Below, one piece after another: positions 6,384 through 11,755 of a DNA stretch of 11,755 nt. This stretch comes from Puniceicoccales bacterium (GTDB taxonomy: Bacteria > Verrucomicrobiota > Verrucomicrobiia > Opitutales > UBA953). Location: the NCBI GenBank assembly GCA_031289285.1, contig JAITPT010000047.1, positions 1 to 11,755 of the forward strand, read 5' to 3'. Below the pieces are notes generated by a model, which had not been told where the DNA came from, made no database searches, and saw nothing but the letters and a program-made list of their open reading frames with translations. Both the position numbers and the translations under genes were made by a program. How positions within the stretch are numbered: position 1 is the first letter of the stretch; each line of letters opens with the position of its first letter.

Positions 6384-6689
6384 TCAGGCGGCTACTGCTA
6401 CGCCTGCGTGTTCCCGTGCGGGGTTCCACTCGAAATTGGATTTGTCCACGCCTGCCGGAACATTTTCCGCCCGCCAGACTGTTGGCGGCGGGAGAGGTGT
6501 TCCGTCCTTTTCAAAAATCTCGACGACCTCCTCGCAGATGTCGCAAAGCTCTGCGTAAACTTTTTTCTCGTTTTGGCCGTGGCAACCGCCCCCGAATAAG
6601 CTGGGGCACGTGCCGACATAGCAACTGTCCTCGTCCGACCAACGGACGATTTTTAGGTAGCGGTTCGCTTTCTCTCTTGTGGTGTTCAT
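6384..6689 (-). CDS. hicB: HicB-type antitoxin, copy 1
   Basis: HicB proteins block the HicA RNase through a degenerate RNase-H-like fold. The product has 101 residues. The family core is visible at 11-65: YLKIVRWSDEDSCYVGTCPS, then LFGGGCHGQNEKKVYAELCD, then ICEEVVEIFEKDGTPLPPP. The C-terminal part (70-101) shows no recognisable ribbon-helix-helix or helix-turn-helix, so self-repression by the usual route is doubtful. The start is one base after the hicA stop (TGA-C-ATG), so the two are translationally coupled. A ~80% identical relative lies on the other side of hicA. This copy has an 11-residue extra tail (REHAGVAVAA and similar) where the other stops. Confidence 0.88.
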   Translation of the reverse strand: MNTTREKANRYLKIVRWSDEDSCYVGTCPSLFGGGCHGQNEKKVYAELCDICEEVVEIFEKDGTPLPPPTVWRAENVPAGVDKSNFEWNPAREHAGVAVAA

Positions 6690-6690
6690 G

Positions 6691-6888
6691 TCAAATTCCT
6701 CTGGTTGCTTGGTTTATTTTTTCGCGCACATCCTTCTCTTGGTATCGGTGCGCATCGTCGCCGGAATGCCCTGAAACAGTAACCGCGCAAGCTCCTTTTT
6801 TCCAAACCCGATGGCTCCCTTTACCGGAGTGCATCGCGAAGCCCGCTCTGCGCAGGTCTGCTTCTAATTCCCGAACTTTCCTTGGCAT
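6691..6888 (-). CDS. hicA: HicA-type toxin, mRNA interferase
   Basis: HicA toxins are small double-stranded-RNA-binding-fold RNases that cut mRNA independently of the ribosome. The product has 65 residues, in the family range. The opening MPRKVRELEADLRRAGF, the GSHRVWKK segment with the catalytic-type histidine His26, and the HSGDDAHRYQEKDVREKI ending are all characteristic, so the toxin looks intact. hicB copy 1 follows after one base. A second hicB ends 64 bases upstream on the same strand. A small GCCTAGGC palindrome (6911-6918) and a poly-A run lie between, possibly the promoter region, but no -35/-10 pair is convincing. Confidence 0.9.
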   Translation of the reverse strand: MPRKVRELEADLRRAGFAMHSGKGSHRVWKKGACAVTVSGHSGDDAHRYQEKDVREKINQATRGI

Positions 6889-6953
6889 TGGCGCGACGTT
6901 ACGCCTGACCGCCTAGGCTGCAACAACTTTTTTTTTGCCGCGCCTGTGTGTTC

Positions 6954-7229
6954 CTACTCAGGGTTCCACTCGAAAACGGATTTGTCCACGCCTGCCGGAA
7001 CATTTTCCGCCCGCCAGACTGTTGGCGGCGGAAGGGCGATACCCCGTTCAATCTTTCCTTCGACGACCTCCTCGCAGATGTCGCAAAGCTCTGCGTAAAC
7101 CGCGCTTTCATTGTCTCCGTGGCAACCACCGAAGAACAAGCCCGGGCACGTGCCGACGTAGCAATTGTCCTCGTCCGACCAACGGACGATTTTCAGGTAG
7201 CGGTTCGTTTTTTCTTTTATGGTGTTCAT
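6954..7229 (-). CDS. HicB-type antitoxin, copy 2 (no adjacent upstream hicA)
   Basis: A duplicate of the hicB at 6384-6689. From MNTIKEKTNRYLKIVRWSDE it has 91 residues; by hand count about 73 of 91 match copy 1. The frame is open ten codons further, but MNT matches the copy 1 start. Differences cluster at 57-66, EGKIERGIAL against EIFEKDGTPL, and at 39-43, while the flanks are nearly identical, so a real divergence of partner specificity is possible. It stops at NPE. In the position where copy 1 has hicA's end, only about a dozen bases of similarity remain (AATTCCTCT), then the sequence runs toward the reductase gene. It may be an immunity-like spare antitoxin for the HicA just downstream. 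Confidence 0.85.
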   Translation of the reverse strand: MNTIKEKTNRYLKIVRWSDEDNCYVGTCPGLFFGGCHGDNESAVYAELCDICEEVVEGKIERGIALPPPTVWRAENVPAGVDKSVFEWNPE

Positions 7230-7276
7230 GCCAAATTCCTCTGTTCTTGTTGATGGCACTCCGCTCCCACGGCGGT

Positions 7277-8323
7277 TTAGAAAATGCGGGTTTTTTCGCG
7301 GTGTTCGTAGTAGTCGGGGCTGTTGCCGAGGAGGTCCCAGACGGGTTTGCTTAGGGTGTCAATCTGGGCTTCGACGGCGTCGGGGATTTCGACGGAACAG
7401 GCGGCGATGTTGGCCTTGAGCGTCTCGACGTTGCGCGAACCGATGAGGGTCGAGGCCATGAAGGGCTTTTTCAAAATCCACGCGATAGAAAGCTGGGCGA
7501 CCTCGATGTGCAGGCCAGCGGCGATGTCGCGGAGGGCGTCCACGAGAACGAAGATTTCTTTTTCGCAACCCGGCTCGCCGTGACGCGAAGTGCCTTGGCC
7601 TCGGCTTTCGGGGTAGTGGCGCGAGTGGGCTTGGTGCGGGCGAACGTCCTCCGGCGTTTTGTATTTGCCCGCGAGGACGCCCTGCATGAGGCCCATCGAG
7701 CCGATAATGGCGACGTCCTGCTCGATGCAATACGGCGCGATGTCCGCCTCGATGGCGCGGGAAATAATGTTGTAGGTCAGCTCGTTCACGTCGGCGCGGA
7801 CGCCCGTGGCGGCGACTTCGCGCATCTGCGAGAGGCCGAAGTTGCTCATGCCGATTGCGCGGATTTTTCCCTCCGTTTTGAGCGCGTCGAGCTGGGCGTA
7901 GGCAGACTCGACGGTGGGCGGCGCGGCGAGGATGGATTGGTCGCTGGTGAAGTGCTCGACGGCAAGTTTGTTGATGGGCCAGTGGAGCATATAGACGTCG
8001 AGGTAGTCGGTGCCGAGGCGGCGTAGGCTGGCCTCGCAGTGTGTGCGGACGTCGCGACAGTTGGCGGGAGCGATTTTGGAAATGACGACCGCCTTGTCGC
8101 GGCGGCCTTTGAGGGCGAGGCCGAGCGAGGTTTCGCTCGCACCGTTGTTATAGACTTCGGCGGTGTCGAAGGTGGTGGCACCGTGGTCGAGCGCGGCGTG
8201 GACGACGGCGTCCACGTCGCTCTGGTCTTGTTTGCCCCAGTAGTCGCCGCCGCCGAATTGCCAGCAGCCGACTGTCATTGCCGAGACGGCGATTTCAGAT
8301 TTTCCGAGTTGTGTGTGTTTCAT
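7277..8323 (-). CDS. Aldo/keto reductase
   Basis: NAD(P)H-dependent oxidoreductase with a TIM-barrel fold, probably acting on aldehydes or ketones; the substrate cannot be told. The product has 348 residues from MKHTQLGKSEIAVSAMTVGC. The frame is open 85 codons further upstream, but that extension is unlike the family and is left out. The catalytic tetrad is complete: Asp53 and Tyr58 (FDTAEVYNNG), Lys83 (VVISKIAP), His114 (MLHWP). Cofactor-binding features are GMSNFG (158-163) and LIGSRNVETLKANI (293-306). It is of the YghZ/general stress protein 69-like class by overall pattern. hicB copy 2 starts 47 bases downstream on the same strand; the divergent PA14-like gene starts 245 bases away. Confidence 0.93.
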   Translation of the reverse strand: MKHTQLGKSEIAVSAMTVGCWQFGGGDYWGKQDQSDVDAVVHAALDHGATTFDTAEVYNNGASETSLGLALKGRRDKAVVISKIAPANCRDVRTHCEASLRRLGTDYLDVYMLHWPINKLAVEHFTSDQSILAAPPTVESAYAQLDALKTEGKIRAIGMSNFGLSQMREVAATGVRADVNELTYNIISRAIEADIAPYCIEQDVAIIGSMGLMQGVLAGKYKTPEDVRPHQAHSRHYPESRGQGTSRHGEPGCEKEIFVLVDALRDIAAGLHIEVAQLSIAWILKKPFMASTLIGSRNVETLKANIAACSVEIPDAVEAQIDTLSKPVWDLLGNSPDYYEHREKTRIF

Positions 8324-8489
8324 GGCGGAGAGCCGCAAGACACAGCGAAGGGGCAGCGCGGGCAAACTGTTTTTGCGACAGCCGCCTCTCGTAGCGCAGA
8401 CTGCCGAGTCCGCTCTGGCGGACGGCAGCGTGGTTTTTTTTGAAAAAAGGGGCGGGCGTTTTTCCCGAGGAAGGGTTCTAATAAAAATC

Positions 8490-8519
8490 TGCGACGCCCG
8501 TCTAACGGGAGGCGTCGCA
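8490..8519. promoter_or_regulatory. Strong hairpin in the divergent intergenic region
   Basis: TGCGACGCC (8490-8498) pairs perfectly with GGCGTCGCA (8511-8519); the loop also contains CCGT/ACGG, so the structure can extend or rearrange. On the minus strand the stem is followed by GATTTTTATTAG, like an intrinsic terminator, although no minus-strand gene ends here. On the plus strand it would fall in the leader of the gene starting at 8569, with a possible -10-like TTCTAATAAAAAT just before it. The 8324-8568 gap holds nothing else I can identify. Confidence 0.5.
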
Positions 8520-8568
8520 CGCCGGAAACTGAAAACTAAAAACCGTCCACCTTCCAACTCTTGCACCC

Positions 8569-10080
8569 ATGAACGCACCGCTCCCGCCCAATCCTTACGA
8601 CACTCTCAACAACGCTCCCGCCCCCCACGCGGAAATCCCCACGTTGCAAAACACGGGCTTCGCGCCGCCGCCAGCGAGCACGCAATACTACGCGGATGCG
8701 CAGCCGGATGCGGGTTTGCCGGACGCCAGCGCACCCTACGACGGCGCGGGCTTCGACCCCGCCGCACAGCCCAACGCCTACTATCCCGCTGACGGCGGGT
8801 TTGCTGCTGACGGCGGGTTCGTCGGCGAGTTTGCGGATGGCGGGTTTGCCGACGGCGCGGGTGACATCGCCACCGAGACCTTCCTTCCCGAAATCACGCC
8901 CGACACGCCGTTCAAACGTTTTTGGAGGAAGTTCGGCGGCGATAGTTTCCTCATCTCGCTGGGCGTTCACCTCGTGCTTTTCATCCTCGCCTACCTCGTC
9001 ATCAAGACGGTCATTTCCATCTCAACGAAACGCGAAGACGAGTTTGTGACGGGCGCAGGCGGCGGCAAAGGCGGCGAAAGAGTTTCCATGAGCGAGCACC
9101 GCATCAAACCGAAAAACCCCAAGAGCGCCGTCAAGACTGTGCCCAAGCTCACGGTCAAAGGCGCAGCCAGCGTCTCGCTCCCCGAGATGCCGAAGATGAC
9201 GATGGCGCTGGAATCGGGCAGCGTAATGGGTGCCGAGTCGAAAGGTTTTGGCGGCGGCGCAGGCGGCGGCATAGGCACGGGCATAGGCCCCGGGCGCGGC
9301 AGCGGGCGCAACATGGTGTCGTTTTTCGGCGGACGCGGTTTCAACACGCCGGGTCTCATCGGCACGTTTTACGATTTGAAACAAACGGCGAAAGGCCAGT
9401 GGCGCGGGCAAAACAACGGGCGCTACGTAGGCGAGGCGCGGAAGTTTGTGCGCGACGGCTGGCGTGTCGCTTACATGGACACCAACTTTTTTCGTTCGCG
9501 GGAGCGGCTCGTCATTTCGCAGTTTTGCATCCCAAACATCCCCGCCTCGCAGGCACCAGCGGCATTCAACATCAAGGCGAAACCGAGCAACTGGATTGCG
9601 CATTACAGGGGAACTGTCGCCGCGCCGTTTAGCGGGAAATTCCGTTTTGTGGGCATGGCAGACGACTGGCTGATTGTGCGCTGGGGAAGCCGCAATGTGC
9701 TCGAAGGCGGCTACGACGAGACGCTTTTCCCACGTAGCAAAGAGGGTAACAAATACGGCACAGGGAAACCGCCGCCGGGCATCGGCGACCACTATCCAGT
9801 GTTTCCGGGCGTGCCGACGATGAAGTGCGGGCCGTGGCTCACCGTGAGCAAGGGCAGCAAATACCCGATGGAGGTGGCAATCGGCGAGACGCCCGGCGGC
9901 GTGTTTTACGCATTCCTCGCGTTCGAGCGCGAGGGGGAGCGCGGCAAGCTCTATTTGTTCCGCATGAGCGGCGGCAAGTTCACGCCAACAGGCAAGGTCG
10001 CGCCGGGGATTGATTACAGCGGCGGCGGGATGGTCTGGACACCAGAGATGCCGAGAGGCGGCGGCGCAGGCGCACGTTGA
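8569..10080 (+). CDS. Single-span membrane protein with PA14-like domain
   Basis: The product has 503 residues. Residues 1-110 are Pro/Ala/Gly/Asp-rich with repeats of ADGGF (74-97), probably disordered. One membrane span lies at 127-149 (SFLISLGVHLVLFILAYLVI), preceded by basic residues (KRFWRKFGG), which suggests the N-terminus is cytoplasmic and the rest outside or periplasmic. A Gly-rich linker (225-246) leads to a beta-rich domain at about 263-490: LIGTFYDLKQT, then HYRGTVAAPFSGKFRFVGMA, then DDWLIVRWGSRNVLEGG, as in PA14-type carbohydrate-binding folds. No catalytic motif is seen. The SLGVHL span resembles TonB-like anchors, but no TonB box is visible. Function unknown; surface sensing or envelope structure is possible. 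Confidence 0.75.
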   Translation: MNAPLPPNPYDTLNNAPAPHAEIPTLQNTGFAPPPASTQYYADAQPDAGLPDASAPYDGAGFDPAAQPNAYYPADGGFAADGGFVGEFADGGFADGAGDIATETFLPEITPDTPFKRFWRKFGGDSFLISLGVHLVLFILAYLVIKTVISISTKREDEFVTGAGGGKGGERVSMSEHRIKPKNPKSAVKTVPKLTVKGAASVSLPEMPKMTMALESGSVMGAESKGFGGGAGGGIGTGIGPGRGSGRNMVSFFGGRGFNTPGLIGTFYDLKQTAKGQWRGQNNGRYVGEARKFVRDGWRVAYMDTNFFRSRERLVISQFCIPNIPASQAPAAFNIKAKPSNWIAHYRGTVAAPFSGKFRFVGMADDWLIVRWGSRNVLEGGYDETLFPRSKEGNKYGTGKPPPGIGDHYPVFPGVPTMKCGPWLTVSKGSKYPMEVAIGETPGGVFYAFLAFEREGERGKLYLFRMSGGKFTPTGKVAPGIDYSGGGMVWTPEMPRGGGAGAR

Positions 10081-10124
10081 GCAAGCGTGGACGGCGGGGC
10101 GGACGAGGCGGTGGGCGTTCCGCG

Positions 10125-10748
10125 CTAACTGGGCGGGAGGACAAACTGGCAGGTGTTTTCCAACCAGTGCTCCATGCTGCGCGTCAGGCGGGCGACCTCG
10201 GCAGCAGATGTTTCTTGGACATCGAGCGGCTCGCGCAAAATCGTAAGCGCGACGTTTTGGTCGCCGATAGAGAGCGACTTCATCCATTGCTCCAACACGG
10301 GGAAACCCTCGCCGCGAGCGAAGCGCCACAGAGATTTGAACAAGGTGGCGTCGGGGCGCGGGCGTCCGGCGAAGGCGTCCGCCGCCTTATCGCACAACGC
10401 AAAAATGCCCGCTGCGGATTCCTCGGGAACGGGGTTTCTCGCGACAACAAGGGCAAACCGGCAAGCCGCCGCCAACCGCGCATAACCGCCGCCCAGCCCG
10501 TCCCTGCGACGAACCACGCGATACTCCGCCGCAAAACGCAGCCCCGAACCTCTGGGCGGTTCGAGACGCACCTCAGCCAAATCGAACAAATCGGGCAGGC
10601 CGCCCGACAACGGTTTTTTCCCAGACACCCGCAACAGGCACACCACCACGCCGCTCTCCGCAGCCAAAAGCGAGAGCCGCGCAAAATGCTCGCCCGCCGT
10701 TTCCCGCGACAACATCAAGGCGGCAAACGGCTGCCCTTGCCCGTTCAT
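10125..10748 (-). CDS. RecO-like protein (DNA repair, tentative)
   Basis: The product has 207 residues. The N-terminal half resembles the OB-fold part of RecO: FAALMLSRETAGEHFARLSL, then ESGVVVCLLRVSGKKPLSGG, then LFDLAEVRLE; a helical region from 88 (YARLAAACRFALVVARN) resembles the RecO helical domain. RecO helps load RecA and anneal strands in recombinational repair. The length is short of the usual ~240, and no CxxC zinc-finger pair is seen, as in some RecO groups. ATG overlaps the DUF502 stop as ATGA, so translation is coupled. The PA14-like gene ends 44 bases away, convergently. Other small alpha/beta proteins cannot be excluded. Confidence 0.5.
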   Translation of the reverse strand: MNGQGQPFAALMLSRETAGEHFARLSLLAAESGVVVCLLRVSGKKPLSGGLPDLFDLAEVRLEPPRGSGLRFAAEYRVVRRRDGLGGGYARLAAACRFALVVARNPVPEESAAGIFALCDKAADAFAGRPRPDATLFKSLWRFARGEGFPVLEQWMKSLSIGDQNVALTILREPLDVQETSAAEVARLTRSMEHWLENTCQFVLPPS

Positions 10749-11491
10749 GCGCCCCGCGCCTCCGGTTCCGGCGGCGACGGCGGCGACGGAGCTGCCGACG
10801 GCGGGAAGGCGTCGGGGAGAGCGGACGGGGGGGCGTCTGCGGAAGCCGCTGCGTCTCGTTTCGGAAGCAACGCGCCGCCGGAGATTACCAACTTCATCGC
10901 GTCGGAAACGCTCATGGAAATGCGAATTACGTCTTCCTCGCGGAAGAGCAAAAAGTAGCCGCCAGTGGGGTTCGGAGTGGTTGGCACAAAAATATGCAAC
11001 AGCGGTGTGCCCAACTTTTCTGACAATTCACTCGGCTCGCTGTTGGTCAGAAAACCGACCGTCCACGCCCCTGCATGTGGGAACCGAACAAGCACAACCT
11101 GCTTGAAATTCTTTTTACTGTCTTCGCCAAAACGGGCGACAATCTCCTTAACTGAGGCGTAGATGGACTTGATGACAGGCACTTTTTTGATAACACCCTC
11201 CATCAAATCAATAAGCCATTTGCCAAACAGATACCGCGAAAACCACCCGATAAGTGTGATAGCCACCAGCACAAGAATTGCGGAAAGAATGGGGATGCCT
11301 TGTTTGACCCAGAAGGTCTCAATAATTTCGGGACGACCCCATTCCTGTGCAAGCTCTGAGGTGCCGACTGTGACATGTTGGCGCACGGGTTTGCCCGCAA
11401 AATCCACAAGAAATTGAACCACAAAAATAGTGACGCTCACCGGCACGCAAAAAAGCAGCCCCGCAAAAAAAGCATTTCTGATACCACGCAT
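10745..11491 (-). CDS. DUF502-family membrane protein
   Basis: The product has 248 residues from MRGIRNAFFAGLLFCVPVSV; TTG codons at 11497 and 11527 are alternative starts, and a GGAGG-like stretch about 18 bases ahead of the ATG would suit 11497 better. Two membrane spans are clear, 8-30 and 66-88. The family hallmarks follow: KKVPVIKSIYASVKEIVARF (102-121), then FPHAGAWTVGFLTN (137-150), then IFVPTTPNPTGGYFLLF (167-183), so the identification is firm. The function of DUF502 proteins is not established. The tail from 211 is Pro/Ala/Ser-rich and unlike the core. The stop overlaps the RecO-like start by ATGA, making a two-gene unit. Confidence 0.93.
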   Translation of the reverse strand: MRGIRNAFFAGLLFCVPVSVTIFVVQFLVDFAGKPVRQHVTVGTSELAQEWGRPEIIETFWVKQGIPILSAILVLVAITLIGWFSRYLFGKWLIDLMEGVIKKVPVIKSIYASVKEIVARFGEDSKKNFKQVVLVRFPHAGAWTVGFLTNSEPSELSEKLGTPLLHIFVPTTPNPTGGYFLLFREEDVIRISMSVSDAMKLVISGGALLPKRDAAASADAPPSALPDAFPPSAAPSPPSPPEPEARGA

Positions 11492-11755
11492 AACCAAAGT
11501 TATGCCCCCCTCCGCCCCGCGCCACAAGCGAAAAATGGTTCCCTCCTCGCCTCGGCTTCGCCACCGTCACTCGCCATATCACCACTCGCCGTCACTCGCC
11601 GCCACGGACATTTCTCGTAGTGAAGAAGTAACGAACGATGACGAACTGTATATGACGGACTACCGATAGACTCGTTGAACCTAAAATCGAACGCCAATAG
11701 ACAGCCCGAGTTTTACGCCAGAGTGGTGGAGCCTCTCATGAATTCTTTTGTAGCT
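11492..11755. other. Upstream region of the DUF502 gene, no gene recognised
   Basis: Short frames exist on both strands but none has a family motif. CACTCGCC occurs three times (11567-11595 area) in the DUF502 leader. The last ~100 bases look AT-richer than the neighbouring genes. I see no tRNA, rRNA or riboswitch that I can name. Confidence 0.4.

Noticed and set aside
8324..8578. N-terminal extension of the aldo/keto reductase
   Set aside because: Family members start at the MKHTQLGKSE-like strand; the extension is basic, low in conserved features and would overlap the divergent gene's start.
9022..10329. Long minus-strand frame opposite the PA14-like gene
   Set aside because: It overlaps two well-supported genes and has shadow-like composition (Ala/Arg/His-rich).
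11500..11755. tmRNA or other structured RNA at the right edge
   Set aside because: I looked for a tRNA-like end and a tag peptide on both strands and found neither.

Overview
The window is a GC-rich bacterial chromosome segment. The gene content (a NuoJ/K/L block, a DUF502 membrane protein coupled to a RecO-like protein, and a membrane-anchored PA14-like protein) points to a Verrucomicrobiota-type organism, possibly near Opitutaceae. Start sites without Shine-Dalgarno sequences and several families of short palindromic repeats fit this. It is an inference from memory of gene families, not a search result.

Layout. 1-135 holds the last 44 codons of an unrecognised gene. 136-712 has no convincing gene and may be a mobile-element remnant. 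713-1180 is dense in palindromic repeats: a mirrored set of four (713-921), then a roughly 33-bp periodic array of eight units (927-1180). 1287-4531 carries nuoJ, nuoK and nuoL, membrane subunits of respiratory complex I, without the usual nuoM and nuoN downstream or nuoA-I directly upstream. NuoL carries two substitutions at conserved proton-channel lysines, and NuoJ and NuoL carry low-complexity expansions. A tRNA-Arg(TCT) gene follows at 4636-4711.

From 4760 to 7229 lies a toxin-antitoxin cluster: higB-higA on the plus strand; then on the minus strand, in transcription order, a second hicB copy, hicA, hicB and a solitary RelB-like antitoxin with no toxin. Between the two groups (5392-6094) is a gene-free stretch with a tandem duplication of a structured ~165-bp unit (171-bp offset) and further short palindromes sharing its CATGCGGGG core.

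The right part looks more like ordinary chromosome: an aldo/keto reductase (minus strand, 7277-8323), a divergent gene for a single-span PA14-like protein (plus strand, 8569-10080), and a minus-strand pair, DUF502 then RecO-like, joined by an ATGA stop/start overlap. The last 264 bases hold no recognised gene.

The most notable points are the isolated nuoJKL block with altered NuoL residues, the hicB-hicA-hicB arrangement, and the several palindromic repeat families. I did not find a clearly new multi-gene system; the hicB-hicA-hicB-relB cluster and the 171-bp repeats are the best candidates for something undescribed.
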